Positions 15,258 to 23,504 of a stretch of DNA of 38,873 nt are shown piece after piece. The stretch's first letter is position 1; each line of letters opens with the position of its first letter. Source of the stretch: a virus; IMG/VR virus record IMGVR_UViG_3300035698_011067, positions 1 to 38,873 of that record; one strand, given 5' to 3'. The notes under the pieces were generated by a model. That model did not search any database and was not told the origin of the DNA. It saw only the letters and a program-made list of their open reading frames with translations. The position numbers were made by a program, and so were the translations under genes.

Positions 15258-16325
15258 ATGTTACAATTAGAATTTAATAATTTCTGGAAGAAGTTAGAAG
15301 AAGACAGACTTGTAAATTATCATGCTACTGTTCATTGTATGGTAAAATCCGATGGGTTTACTTTCGTTATGAAATCAAGAGAAAAGTGGGAATATTATAC
15401 TGTTATGTCTTTTGAATTAATTACTAGATATGCTGAAAGAGATGGAACTGATCCGATGAGTGCTATTGATTTATTCATAATTAATTACTGTGCTAACACT
15501 TTACCAATAGTTTCTGACGAAGAGGAGAAAGAGATCGCTGTTTTAGTGGAGAATGAAGAACTTACAAAAAGTGTTGACATAGATGCTGGTGATGACGTAG
15601 TAGAAGAAGCTACAAGTTATTCAGAGTTTTTATTAAAGTTCTTTGATAAGTTCGAGAAGAAAGTCTTAGCTGCAGTGAACGACATTAATCTAGAGAAATC
15701 TCTTAATAAGAACTTTGGGGTTTTCTTGAAAGAATTGTTTAACAACGTTAATTCTATTGTATTTGCTAAACACATAAAGAGGTTCATTAAAGCTGATTTA
15801 ATGGCAGGACTTGTATCTGCTGAAAGTGAGTTAAACATGGACATAGGATTTACTGAAGAGTACCAAACAAAATTAAATGTTCTAGCTTCTCAACAACTCG
15901 ACGGTTACATGATTAATGGTAAAAAATGGCCAGGAATAAAAGGAGTTACTAAACAACTTCAAGCCAAAGTTATTCAAACAGTACAGTCTGGATTAAATGA
16001 AAATAAAACTACTACTGAAATCAGAGATGAGATAAAAAACAATTTCAATAATTTTAGTGAGTGGAGAGCTAATGCTATTGCTAGGACCGAAACCACAAAT
16101 ATACTCAATGAAGGGAAACTTTTAGGATATAAAGAAAGTGGATTAGATGGTCATAAGGTTTGGTCTGCTGCAATGGACAATAGAACTTCTGATATTTGTA
16201 AAAGATTAAACGGTCAATCAGTTAAATTGGATGATTTGTTTATAGATCCATTAACAAGGAAAGCTTTTCTAAGACCTGTCGCGCATCCGAATTGTAGATG
16301 CACCATTATATTCAGACCAACATAA
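15258..16325 (+). CDS. MuF/SPP1 gp7-like head morphogenesis protein
   Basis: A 355-aa protein. The N-terminal 120 residues are unknown; the middle is helical, and the C-terminus carries the Phage_Mu_F signature: IARTETTNILNEGKLLGY, KVWSAAMDNRTSDICKRLNG, and a final HPNCRCTI with a CRC metal or disulfide motif. These proteins attach to the portal and are packaged in a few copies. I use the ATG at 15258, 2 bases after the upstream stop, in place of the GTG at 15222, which would overlap 12 codons of the previous gene. Confidence 0.88.
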   Translation: MLQLEFNNFWKKLEEDRLVNYHATVHCMVKSDGFTFVMKSREKWEYYTVMSFELITRYAERDGTDPMSAIDLFIINYCANTLPIVSDEEEKEIAVLVENEELTKSVDIDAGDDVVEEATSYSEFLLKFFDKFEKKVLAAVNDINLEKSLNKNFGVFLKELFNNVNSIVFAKHIKRFIKADLMAGLVSAESELNMDIGFTEEYQTKLNVLASQQLDGYMINGKKWPGIKGVTKQLQAKVIQTVQSGLNENKTTTEIRDEIKNNFNNFSEWRANAIARTETTNILNEGKLLGYKESGLDGHKVWSAAMDNRTSDICKRLNGQSVKLDDLFIDPLTRKAFLRPVAHPNCRCTIIFRPT

Positions 16326-16330
16326 TTTTA

Positions 16331-16346
16331 AGTTGTATTTAATAAT
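16331..16346 (+). promoter_or_regulatory. Late promoter 2 (leaderless) before protease
   Basis: AGTTGTATTTAATAAT followed by ATCAATACCTTA. The TATA-like T is 30 nt from the ATG at 16368; no SD is present. Same core as 13235 and 27521. Confidence 0.65.
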
Positions 16347-16367
16347 ATCAATACCTTAACTTATTTT

Positions 16368-17225
16368 ATGGTTATAAACAAATCTACACATAATGGATAC
16401 CGTACCGATTTATTTATGCCTATTATGAAAGAAGCTAAAGGTAAGTACCTTGCAGTTCTTTCTGATAATTCTACTGATAGAGACGAAGAATATCTTTCTG
16501 AAAGTTGTGTTAGAAAATTGGGTGAAGATGATAATTATATCGCTGCATTGTGTAACCACAGTAACGACGTATTTATGCAAGTTGCTGAATGGACTAACAG
16601 AGGAGTAAGACAGATTGATAATTATACTGCTCTTGTTGCAGAACCTAAATTCTTTATGAGTAATCCAAATGCTAAAATCATTAAAGGTATGCTGGATGAA
16701 GGTGCTAAGATTGGAATTTCCATTGGTGCTATGGTTAAGAAATATGATGACGTTGATGGTAAACGAGTATTTCAAGAATTAGAATTATTAGAAGCAAGTT
16801 TTGTTGCTATTCCAAGTAATAGACATGGTCGAGCTATGGCAGTTGCTAAAAGTTTTAATGCTAAAAAAACGGAGGATAAAATGGAAAATGAAATCACACA
16901 GAAAGATATTGATTCTGCTATTGTAAAAAACACTGAAGAATTCACAAAACAATTAGAATCAAAAGATCTTGAAATTAATAAAATTAAGAAAGAGTTAGAA
17001 GATGCAAAAGAAGCTGAAACTAAATCTGATGAAAAACTTAAAGAGACTGAAACTAAGGTTGAGGAATCTGAGAAGAAATTAAAAGAAACTGTAGAAGCTT
17101 TAGAGAAATCAAAAAAAGACTCTTTAGAAAAACAAAACTTTGCTGATCAGGGTAATTCAAATATTGCTGACGTTGATATTAATAAGGAATTCAATGACGG
17201 TAAATTACCTATTATGCGAGGATAG
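16368..17225 (+). CDS. Prohead protease fused to scaffold
   Basis: A 285-aa protein. Residues 1-160 are an HK97-type (U35) prohead serine protease: candidate catalytic His64 in LCNHSND and Ser118 in IGISIGAM, with the family's terminal block ELLEASFVAIPSNRHGRAM. Residues 172-260 are a long charged coiled coil (KQLESKDLEINKIKKELEDA), which is the scaffold (delta-like) part. The protease cuts the capsid N-terminus and scaffold after assembly. An internal, in-frame ATG at 16881 has a perfect GGAGG, so the scaffold is probably also made alone. Transcription is leaderless. Confidence 0.88.
   Translation: MVINKSTHNGYRTDLFMPIMKEAKGKYLAVLSDNSTDRDEEYLSESCVRKLGEDDNYIAALCNHSNDVFMQVAEWTNRGVRQIDNYTALVAEPKFFMSNPNAKIIKGMLDEGAKIGISIGAMVKKYDDVDGKRVFQELELLEASFVAIPSNRHGRAMAVAKSFNAKKTEDKMENEITQKDIDSAIVKNTEEFTKQLESKDLEINKIKKELEDAKEAETKSDEKLKETETKVEESEKKLKETVEALEKSKKDSLEKQNFADQGNSNIADVDINKEFNDGKLPIMRG
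16881..17225 (+). CDS. Nested scaffold protein from an internal start
   Basis: An in-frame Met172 of the protease gene is preceded by GGAGGATAAA at 16871-16880, one of the strongest ribosome sites in the genome, while the full-length gene has none. The 114-aa product would be the coiled-coil scaffold alone. Phage lambda uses the same design (gene C with Nu3 inside). That comparison is known biology; expression here is inferred from the ribosome site. Confidence 0.7.
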   Translation: MENEITQKDIDSAIVKNTEEFTKQLESKDLEINKIKKELEDAKEAETKSDEKLKETETKVEESEKKLKETVEALEKSKKDSLEKQNFADQGNSNIADVDINKEFNDGKLPIMRG

Positions 17226-17239
17226 GAGGACAAATAAAA

Positions 17240-18298
17240 ATGACAAGTATGTTTAGAACATTCGAAGAAGGTTTCAGTGTTGAGAAGTGTAGAAGCAGAT
17301 TCAACGTAGGAGCTATTGATAAAGATATTTATGGAGGTTTCTCCAAAGAATACTTTAACCCATTCAATAGAGTGGACAAAAGAAAAGACATTGCAAGGAA
17401 AACTTATGAATTACAAAAAGCGTCAATTGATTCACAGACTGGTGGAGCAGGAACTGCAGGTACTGCATTAGTTCCAGTATATCCAGATCCAAACATTGTT
17501 AATAGAACTATCAGACAAACACCATTTAGAAACATGGTGCCTAGAAGAGCTATGAGAGGTTTGACTTACGATTACATTCCTTTAACTGCAAAAGGTGGCG
17601 CATATTGGGCTGGTGAAAACGGTGGTTTAGATGTTGTAGTTGATACTTATGAAAGAGTAAGTGTAGCTGTAAAATTCTTATATGCTAAGGGTTTAATTTC
17701 AGGTCCTGCAATTGCTGGTATGAGAGGTTTCATTGATCCAACTCAATTAGATTTAGGTGTAAAAACAGATTCTATTTATGAAGCTGAAGAAGATGCTTTA
17801 ATCAACGGTGATGCAACTACAAGTCCATTAGAACCTAGTGGAATGATTAAGTTAATTACTACTAACACAACTAACAGATCAGGTGGTTTACCAACACTTC
17901 CTTTAATCAGAGCTGAGTTAGCTACTACATTTAATGCAAAGGGTTTTCCAACTATTGCAATAACTGACGCTACAACTCATAATTATGTTAAGGGTTTATT
18001 GTTAGACATTCAGAGACAACCAAAGAATCCATCTGAAGGAATCTTAGGATTTGGTATTCCTGACGCTTTTGAATTCGATCAGTTAATGTTTATCAAGGAC
18101 ATTTTTATGCCAACTGGAGCAAGTGCAAAGAGAATTTTATTCTTAGATATGAGATACATTTTCTTAGCAGTGTTACAAGATTTAACTTACGAAGAAAAAT
18201 ACACAGACCAGGATGGTTTTGTTTATTTACTAAAAGAATACCTAACTGTAGTGAACACTTTTGAAGCAGCAAGTTCACAAATGTACGGTATTGCATAG
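17240..18298 (+). CDS. Major capsid protein, HK97 fold
   Basis: A 352-aa protein with an N-terminal arm (about 1-70) that the protease may remove, then QTGGAGTAGTALVPVYPD, a typical HK97-fold beginning after the arm. Conserved features are IRQTPFRNMVPRRAMRG and the middle with YWAGENGG, LYAKGLISGPAIAG and EDALINGDATTSP, then a C-terminal part with DLTYEEKYTDQDGFVYLLKEY. The gene has a strong GGAGG 9 nt before the ATG and follows the protease by 14 bases. Assignment rests on the arm-plus-core layout and its place after the protease-scaffold. Confidence 0.88.
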   Translation: MTSMFRTFEEGFSVEKCRSRFNVGAIDKDIYGGFSKEYFNPFNRVDKRKDIARKTYELQKASIDSQTGGAGTAGTALVPVYPDPNIVNRTIRQTPFRNMVPRRAMRGLTYDYIPLTAKGGAYWAGENGGLDVVVDTYERVSVAVKFLYAKGLISGPAIAGMRGFIDPTQLDLGVKTDSIYEAEEDALINGDATTSPLEPSGMIKLITTNTTNRSGGLPTLPLIRAELATTFNAKGFPTIAITDATTHNYVKGLLLDIQRQPKNPSEGILGFGIPDAFEFDQLMFIKDIFMPTGASAKRILFLDMRYIFLAVLQDLTYEEKYTDQDGFVYLLKEYLTVVNTFEAASSQMYGIA

Positions 18299-18312
18299 GA
18301 GGATAAAAGAAA

Positions 18313-18594
18313 ATGGTTGCAATAGTAGAAAGTGATTTGAGAGAATCCGTATTAGGACAATTAAAATTCATTGAAATTCAAACTTCAGCAGCAGCAGCAA
18401 CAGGTCATACTATCGACTTGAACAGTGATGTAGCTGATGGAAAAGGAATGAGGATGGAAGTAATTAGGCACGTAATTGTAAATGATGATGCAGGACTAGC
18501 AGTAACTGATAGTTCTTTTGATCCAGCTACAGGTATAATTACTATGGGTACTCTTTCAACAGGAATTCATAACGTCTTAATAATTGGTTATTAA
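18313..18594 (+). CDS. Small head protein, 93 aa
   Basis: A beta-rich 93-aa protein (GKGMRMEVIRHVIVNDD and SFDPATGIITMGTLSTG) directly after the capsid gene with its own GGAGG. This place and size suit a decoration or cement protein, but no motif decides it. The transcript appears to end just after it in a T-rich stretch. Confidence 0.6.
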   Translation: MVAIVESDLRESVLGQLKFIEIQTSAAAATGHTIDLNSDVADGKGMRMEVIRHVIVNDDAGLAVTDSSFDPATGIITMGTLSTGIHNVLIIGY

Positions 18595-18600
18595 ATTAAT

Positions 18601-18620
18601 ATTTTTTATTTTATTTTTTT
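18601..18620 (+). terminator. T-rich terminator after the capsid genes
   Basis: ATTTTTTATTTTATTTTTTT follows the stop codon by 6 bases. Several T runs of four to seven suit archaeal termination. The following gene has its own structured leader. Confidence 0.5.
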
Positions 18621-18634
18621 AACTATGACTGTAT

Positions 18635-18705
18635 CAAGTGGCCTGAGACCGCTTGGTGAAAAACACTATGTAAAAATTACATAGGGGTAAACTACTCTCA
18701 GGGAG
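18635..18705 (+). promoter_or_regulatory. 5' UTR hairpin with loop paired to the ribosome site (pseudoknot)
   Basis: Hairpin 1 pairs 18635-18641 (CAAGTGG) with 18649-18655 (CCGCTTG). Its 7-nt loop 18642-18648 (CCTGAGA) is a perfect complement of 18696-18702 (TCTCAGG), which overlaps the ribosome site GGGAG at 18701-18705. Between them hairpin 2 pairs 18666-18673 with 18677-18684 (CTATGTAA-AAA-TTACATAG). The loop pairing would hide the start of the SD, so it can switch translation of the beta-helix gene. No ligand can be named. The pairing is seen; the switch is inferred. Confidence 0.7.
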
Positions 18706-18714
18706 ATATAAAAA

Positions 18715-19740
18715 ATGGGAAATGGATTTAGAACAATACCATCTGGTGGTGTCGCTGCACCTCCATACACAAATGGACCTTATAGTTTCAGTGAACAAAT
18801 AACTTTTTCAAATGCATCTTTAGGATCAGGTGGAGAAGGAGACGCTTGGTATGTTGACGGTACTAATGGTACAACTACTAATGATGGTAAAAGCTGGTCT
18901 CAAGCATTAAGCACAATTCAAGCTGCTGTAACTTTAGCTGGACCTGGAGATACTATTTATATCACTGCAAAAGATATTACTGATTTTACTGGAGATCCAA
19001 CAAGTTATGCAGAAACAATTATAATTCCTGCAGCTACTTCAAGTCTTTCATTAATTGGGGTTAGTAGAGGATTAACTCAAGGAGGATTACCTCAAATTAA
19101 AATTGGTGCTGGTTCAACAGCAATGCTTACAGTTAGAGCACCAGGTTGCTTAATAGCAAACTTAGGTTTTAATGGAGCAAGTTCAACTGGTGGTGGAATT
19201 TTATTAGATGATGATTATGCAACAAAATGTGCTTTCGGAACTACTATTGTAGGATGTCATTTCAAGAATTGTACAACTACAACTACTGTAGCGGCTTCAG
19301 GTGGAGCAATTTATACAACTACAGCTGGTAATGCTTGGCAATGTAGCTTCATTGGCAATCATTTTTATAAGAATGAAGTAGACATTTGTTTAAGGTCAAC
19401 ATCAAATACACAACCTCAGGATTGGGTTATTAAAGATAACGTATTCTCAGGACCAGCAGCAAATGTAAATTGTAATCTTTTCTTATCAGGAACTGGAGAT
19501 GGAGTTAATGGTGTTACAATTGATAACAATATATTCCCTTGTGATCCAGCTCTTAGTTCAGGAGATATAAACACAAATTGTAGTTTAACTGGATGTGTTG
19601 GTGTTTATTCAAGAAATATGCACGGTTTTTCAGGATTAACTCTTGGAGATGGAGCAGGTGTAACTGCTGGAATAATTCCAGTAACAGTTTGGATGATAGC
19701 AAATTATCAAGAGGATGCAATTATTGTAAGAACAAGTTAA
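18715..19740 (+). CDS. Right-handed beta-helix protein (virion or decoration)
   Basis: A 341-aa protein with no signal peptide. The sequence has the opening of the pectate-lyase-like family (WYVDGTNGTTTNDGKSWSQA, then STIQAAVTLAGPGDTIYI) and repeated strands with I-x-x-N or I-x-x-C turns, typical of a right-handed parallel beta helix. In viruses this fold is used for spikes and capsid decorations. It lies among head genes and is controlled by a structured leader, so I favour a head-associated virion protein over a sugar-cleaving enzyme. Enzyme residues cannot be recognised. Stop at 19738-19740 is followed by a T-rich tract. Confidence 0.8.
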   Translation: MGNGFRTIPSGGVAAPPYTNGPYSFSEQITFSNASLGSGGEGDAWYVDGTNGTTTNDGKSWSQALSTIQAAVTLAGPGDTIYITAKDITDFTGDPTSYAETIIIPAATSSLSLIGVSRGLTQGGLPQIKIGAGSTAMLTVRAPGCLIANLGFNGASSTGGGILLDDDYATKCAFGTTIVGCHFKNCTTTTTVAASGGAIYTTTAGNAWQCSFIGNHFYKNEVDICLRSTSNTQPQDWVIKDNVFSGPAANVNCNLFLSGTGDGVNGVTIDNNIFPCDPALSSGDINTNCSLTGCVGVYSRNMHGFSGLTLGDGAGVTAGIIPVTVWMIANYQEDAIIVRTS

Positions 19741-19760
19741 TTTATTTTTTATTTTTTTAT
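19741..19760 (+). terminator. T-rich terminator after the beta-helix gene
   Basis: TTTATTTTTTATTTTTTTAT follows the stop codon. It parallels the signal at 18601 and precedes a second structured leader. Confidence 0.5.
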
Positions 19761-19762
19761 TA

Positions 19763-19810
19763 TTAAAACTGAAATCTATGACGGAACAGTTTTAAAATAA
19801 GCATAGGAGG
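19763..19810 (+). promoter_or_regulatory. Second structured leader with loop-to-SD pairing
   Basis: A 9-bp perfect stem pairs 19763-19771 (TTAAAACTG) with 19787-19795 (CAGTTTTAA). The 15-nt loop contains TCTATG (19775-19780), complementary to CATAGG at 19802-19807 if one T-G pair is allowed; that site overlaps the ribosome site AGGAGG (19805-19810). This is the same logic as the leader at 18635-18705, but the loop contact is shorter. Confidence 0.55.
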
Positions 19811-19818
19811 AAAGAAAC

Positions 19819-20319
19819 ATGGCAATTGAACCATTAGCAACAGTACAGGGTGAAGGAGTGGCAAAGAATACAGCGAACGCTCTGTTAAATAATTTATGGC
19901 CACAGTATAAATCTTTAGAAACAACTATCACATTCACAAACGGAACTAATGAAAACGGTGATTTTAACGGATCGGGAAATCCATCAGGATTACTGACAGT
20001 AACAGGAACTGTAGAATTGGTTCTTATAGCAGTCTGCACAACTTCTTTAGTAGGAGGTTCTGCAACAGTTGAAGTAGGAACTACAATTAATACGGCAGGA
20101 TTAATAGCACAAACAATTGGAACGACTATTGACATTAATCAAATCTGGCACGACGCTTCACCTGATTCAAGTATTGAATTATCTTCAGTAAGTGCAAGGA
20201 AAATAGTAAACCAAGACGTAATAATTACTGTAGCTACTGCAGACGTAAGTGCTGGAGCAGTAAAGTTCATGGTATATTGGAATCCAATAAGCAGTGATGG
20301 AAACGTAGTGTTATCTTAA
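19819..20319 (+). CDS. Putative virion protein, 166 aa
   Basis: A 166-aa beta-rich protein without an export signal (ETTITFTNGTNENGDFNGSG, then strands LLTVTGTVELVLIAVCTT), rich in Thr, Val and Ala. It resembles small capsid or fibre-head proteins of phages, where similar 'GTxENGDxNGxxNP' segments bind at spikes. I do not recognise a named family. It has a strong AGGAGG site with a structured leader, so expression should be high and regulated, as for a virion component. Confidence 0.6.
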   Translation: MAIEPLATVQGEGVAKNTANALLNNLWPQYKSLETTITFTNGTNENGDFNGSGNPSGLLTVTGTVELVLIAVCTTSLVGGSATVEVGTTINTAGLIAQTIGTTIDINQIWHDASPDSSIELSSVSARKIVNQDVIITVATADVSAGAVKFMVYWNPISSDGNVVLS

Positions 20320-20320
20320 A

Positions 20321-20506
20321 ATGGTTAAAGAATGGGATCAAACATTTGTAAAGATCACTAATGAGATGATCTACAAGAAAATTATAGATATTGAAAATCA
20401 CGTAAAGAAAACCAATGGCAAAGTTAAAGTCAATAAAGTAATGGCTTCAACTGCAATAACTTTAGTGTTATTGGTTATTGGTGCTTTGCTTAAATATGGA
20501 GGTTAA
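20321..20506 (+). CDS. Small C-terminally anchored membrane protein (holin-like)
   Basis: A 61-aa protein with an amphipathic, charged N-terminal helix and one C-terminal transmembrane segment (VMASTAITLVLLVIGALLKY). The layout 'charged coil, then ENHVKKTNGKVxxxK, then one TM' recalls BhlA/XhlA-like holin accessories of phages. No signal peptide. It begins the accessory membrane and surface cassette between head and connector genes. A holin role is only a possibility; membrane anchoring is well supported. Confidence 0.6.
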   Translation: MVKEWDQTFVKITNEMIYKKIIDIENHVKKTNGKVKVNKVMASTAITLVLLVIGALLKYGG

Positions 20507-20507
20507 G

Positions 20508-20837
20508 ATGAGACTTAAAAATATAACAAACAAGGTTAAACCTTTCAAATTAAAAGAAGGTTGGAAATCTTTATTACCTGGAGAATCTGCTGAATTACCT
20601 GAAGGAGTTTATGAAAACGAAACAGGGTTAGAGATTGTAAAAGTTGAACCAGTTAAAGAAGAGACGTCTGACATTATTATCACTAAAACATATAACAAAT
20701 CACAATTAAAAGCACTGAAGAAACAAGAACAACAGGATTTGCTTAAGGAGTATGGCCTTTCAAATAAAGAAATTAAATCTTTAAGATTTGAACTTCAAAG
20801 AATAAAAAAACTATTAGAGTTACAAGATGCGAAATAA
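20508..20837 (+). CDS. Hypothetical protein, 109 aa
   Basis: Starts at ATG 20508, 8 nt after GGAGG, and not at the upstream GTG/ATG codons inside the previous gene. The first 50 residues are polar and beta-like (MRLKNITNKVKPFKLKEGWK, with LLPGESAELPEG, a turn motif common to small phage proteins of the type 'xxxLxPGxxxxLP'). The rest is a charged helix. It overlaps the next gene by 11 bases. Function unknown. Confidence 0.55.
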   Translation: MRLKNITNKVKPFKLKEGWKSLLPGESAELPEGVYENETGLEIVKVEPVKEETSDIIITKTYNKSQLKALKKQEQQDLLKEYGLSNKEIKSLRFELQRIKKLLELQDAK

Positions 20838-22365
20838 GAAATTAATATTGATGGTACTAATGTTATGTTTACTTCCTTTAGTGGTAGCTTGGACTCCTTC
20901 TTCTGATATTGATTTATGGAAATATTATACTATTTATAATGGAACTCAGATAAATTCCACTAACTTTTATCAGGATGGAAATGAAGTATTTGACACTTCT
21001 TCAATAATTAACTCAAGTAACATTAACGAAAGTGATCTTAATGTAAACAGTTCTACGTGGTGGGCAGGAATAACAGACTTTGTAAGTAATGGTTGGTTTT
21101 CAGATTTAAACAATAACCTTACATTCAACGAGACTAAATTAAACAGTACAATAGATAGTAGAGTAATTGCTGATACTAGATGGAATATTACAGATTCTAA
21201 TTATTTATACAATAACAGTAACACTTTAGATCTTAATGAGACTAAATTAAATAGCACGATAGATAGTAGAGTAATTCCTGATACTAAATGGGACATTACT
21301 GGTTCAAACTATTTATATAATAATAGTGGTATTTTAGAAGTTAATGAGACAGAATTAAATCTTACTGCAGATGATAGAATAGATTTAAAAGAAAGTTCAT
21401 TGAACGTAAACAGTTCTAACTATTGGGATGATTATGATGTCTCAACAGATTTGAATTATAAACTTCTGTTATACTGGTTGAACATAACTAATAGACCTAC
21501 TCATTTGACTAACTTTACTGATGACATAGATTACAGTACTAAGAATGTAAACAGTTCGGACTATTGGGATGATTATGATGTCTCAACAGATTTGAATTAT
21601 AAACTTCTGTTATACTGGTTGAACATAACTAATAGACCTACTCATTTGACTAACTTTACTGACGACATAGATTACACTACTAAGAATGTAAACTCTTCTG
21701 ATTATTGGGACAGTTATGATACTGCTTCAGATTTAAACGATCAGATAACAATTCAGGGAGAGAACATCACTGGTGGAACTATTGACTTTGCAAGGTTGCC
21801 TAGTTTGACAAATGCCATAAGTTTAGATTGGGATAACATCACTAATAAATTTATTACTGCTGTTACAGGTTCTTATTTGTTTATGAGTGGATCTACTCTT
21901 GATTTTAACGATACTCTTTTGAACAATACTTTCCAGAAAGATATTAGTGCTAATTGTGATGGTGTTAATTTCGTATCAGGAATTTATGAAAACGGAACTT
22001 TAAATTGTACTGCACCTTCAGGTAGTGGAGATATAACTGCTGTTTATACTAATGGTGATTTTTTAGCTGGTGGTGGAGCAAGTGGAGATTTAAACATCAC
22101 TTTCAGTGCAACTGCTGGAGTTGCTAACTGGGGAAATTGGAGTAATGACAAATCAAGTTATTACACTTCAACTAACATAGACAACTTCGATTATATGCAA
22201 GATGTGATAAACGATACGTCTCCTCAACTGGGAGGTAATTTGGATGCTAACGGTTTTAATCTAACTGATGTGGATAACATTACTTCAAGTGGAGTAGGTA
22301 ACATTAATTGGAATGGATCATCTTGGTTAATAGTCGGTACAACTTCAACATTAATAATTGGTTAA
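20827..22365 (+). CDS. Exported sequon-rich repeat protein with tail-fibre-like C-terminus
   Basis: A 512-aa protein with a clear signal peptide (MRNKKLILMVLMLCLLPLVV, cleavage near AWT). The mature part has about 35 N-x-S/T sequons by eye. Repeats: two near-copies of a 38-aa unit (ETKLNSTIDSRVI...SNYLYNNS) and a 47-aa unit repeated twice exactly and once partly. The C-terminus has the phage tail-fibre pattern SPQLGGNLDANGFNLTDVDN. A tail fibre is normally not exported, so this combination is odd: it may be displayed on the cell surface, or reach virions through a glycosylated path. Host receptor binding is likely; topology is inferred. Confidence 0.75.
   Translation: MRNKKLILMVLMLCLLPLVVAWTPSSDIDLWKYYTIYNGTQINSTNFYQDGNEVFDTSSIINSSNINESDLNVNSSTWWAGITDFVSNGWFSDLNNNLTFNETKLNSTIDSRVIADTRWNITDSNYLYNNSNTLDLNETKLNSTIDSRVIPDTKWDITGSNYLYNNSGILEVNETELNLTADDRIDLKESSLNVNSSNYWDDYDVSTDLNYKLLLYWLNITNRPTHLTNFTDDIDYSTKNVNSSDYWDDYDVSTDLNYKLLLYWLNITNRPTHLTNFTDDIDYTTKNVNSSDYWDSYDTASDLNDQITIQGENITGGTIDFARLPSLTNAISLDWDNITNKFITAVTGSYLFMSGSTLDFNDTLLNNTFQKDISANCDGVNFVSGIYENGTLNCTAPSGSGDITAVYTNGDFLAGGGASGDLNITFSATAGVANWGNWSNDKSSYYTSTNIDNFDYMQDVINDTSPQLGGNLDANGFNLTDVDNITSSGVGNINWNGSSWLIVGTTSTLIIG
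21403..21740 (+). repeat. 141-bp tandem repeat within the exported fibre-like gene
   Basis: Copies at 21403-21543 and 21544-21684 differ at only a few bases; a third, divergent and partial copy starts at 21685. The unit is 47 codons, so copy-number change keeps the frame. Near-identity at silent positions points to a recent duplication or gene conversion. Confidence 0.9.
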
Positions 22366-22367
22366 AA

Positions 22368-23504
22368 ATGGAAAAGACATATATTTATAGTGGAATTGTA
22401 ACATTGCTGGTTTTAATAGTCGGAGCTATATCTTACAATGTAATTATAGGAGAAGATTATATCCAGGTTCAATGGCAAGATGATAAATGTGATTACGGAG
22501 ATTTATCTTTAAGAATAAACGAAGAAGGTACAAACAAATTAAAATGTGGAAGGTATATAGTTGCTGAATGGGACACACAAGTTTTACATGAACAGACTTC
22601 TTATTACGGAGAGAGTTGGAGACAGGATTATAAAAAACCTACTTTGACAGAACTTTCTTTAATTGAAAACACGCCAGAATATTTTATTATCCAGGAAGAG
22701 TATCATTACAAACTAGGTCAAACAGGAACTGATGGTGTTTTAATTGGCGAATACAAATTTACTAAAGACGGTGTTAAATGGTCTTACAAATATCAGGCTG
22801 AAAATAATAAAGAACATTATGTGGTTTTGAGAATGAAAAGGTTTGAACCTAAGTATGGTTTAGAGTTCTTTCCAGAAGATCCAAACGGTTTGTTTGTAAT
22901 GCAAGAAGGTACAGATTATTATTATGGTGGAATAACTGGTGATTTAAACATTGACCCAGAGATAGTTTATCCTAGTGTTTTGGGTAGTAAAGAAGTGGCT
23001 ATTAATAAAACTCACGATGGGATAGATTATCAAGAAGTTAGAATTGAAACTATTATCGGTTATGACCATTGGGAAAATGTAAGTTATACTTATGAAAGAT
23101 GTAGTGCTAATTATAGTGTTAATGATACTTGTTGGGAACAGATTAATACTACTAACTCTACTGTGTGTTGTAACTTTACTGGACATCATTTAATTTGGAA
23201 CGAAAGTTATGATGGAACTCCTATTTATCAAGTTGGAGATGAACCAGTAGCTATCATATATGGTGAAACAAGATACAACTTTGACAATTATGGTTTTTTT
23301 GTTTGTGACAGTATTTGGATTCAAGATACTAACGAGAATTTTACTGGAATATTAGCTAATGGAATAAGTGTTAAAAACGGTTATAGTTACAACAGAGACG
23401 AGTACTGGAAATGTAAAGTTAAAAGTGGAGAAAGTGCTAAGGGTTTTGATTTAACAGATTCAACAGAAATATTTAAAGTTGGCTATTACGGTGATGTACA
23501 ATGA
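22368..23504 (+). CDS. Membrane-anchored surface protein, 378 aa
   Basis: Starts MEKTYIYSGIVTLLVLIVGA: a short cytoplasmic tip and one N-terminal transmembrane anchor, then a large outside domain. I use ATG 22368, 2 bases after the upstream stop. The domain is beta-rich, Tyr and Glu rich, with Cys pairs (CVCC-like TVCCNFTG) and several sequons. It lies between two other exported proteins and overlaps the next by 4 bases. No family recognised. A cell-surface display protein of infected cells, or a virion protein routed through the membrane, are both possible. Confidence 0.65.
   Translation: MEKTYIYSGIVTLLVLIVGAISYNVIIGEDYIQVQWQDDKCDYGDLSLRINEEGTNKLKCGRYIVAEWDTQVLHEQTSYYGESWRQDYKKPTLTELSLIENTPEYFIIQEEYHYKLGQTGTDGVLIGEYKFTKDGVKWSYKYQAENNKEHYVVLRMKRFEPKYGLEFFPEDPNGLFVMQEGTDYYYGGITGDLNIDPEIVYPSVLGSKEVAINKTHDGIDYQEVRIETIIGYDHWENVSYTYERCSANYSVNDTCWEQINTTNSTVCCNFTGHHLIWNESYDGTPIYQVGDEPVAIIYGETRYNFDNYGFFVCDSIWIQDTNENFTGILANGISVKNGYSYNRDEYWKCKVKSGESAKGFDLTDSTEIFKVGYYGDVQ

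Noticed and set aside
21403-21740. Diversity-generating retroelement (variable repeat)
   Set aside because: Copies lack adenine-specific changes and no reverse transcriptase gene exists in the genome.
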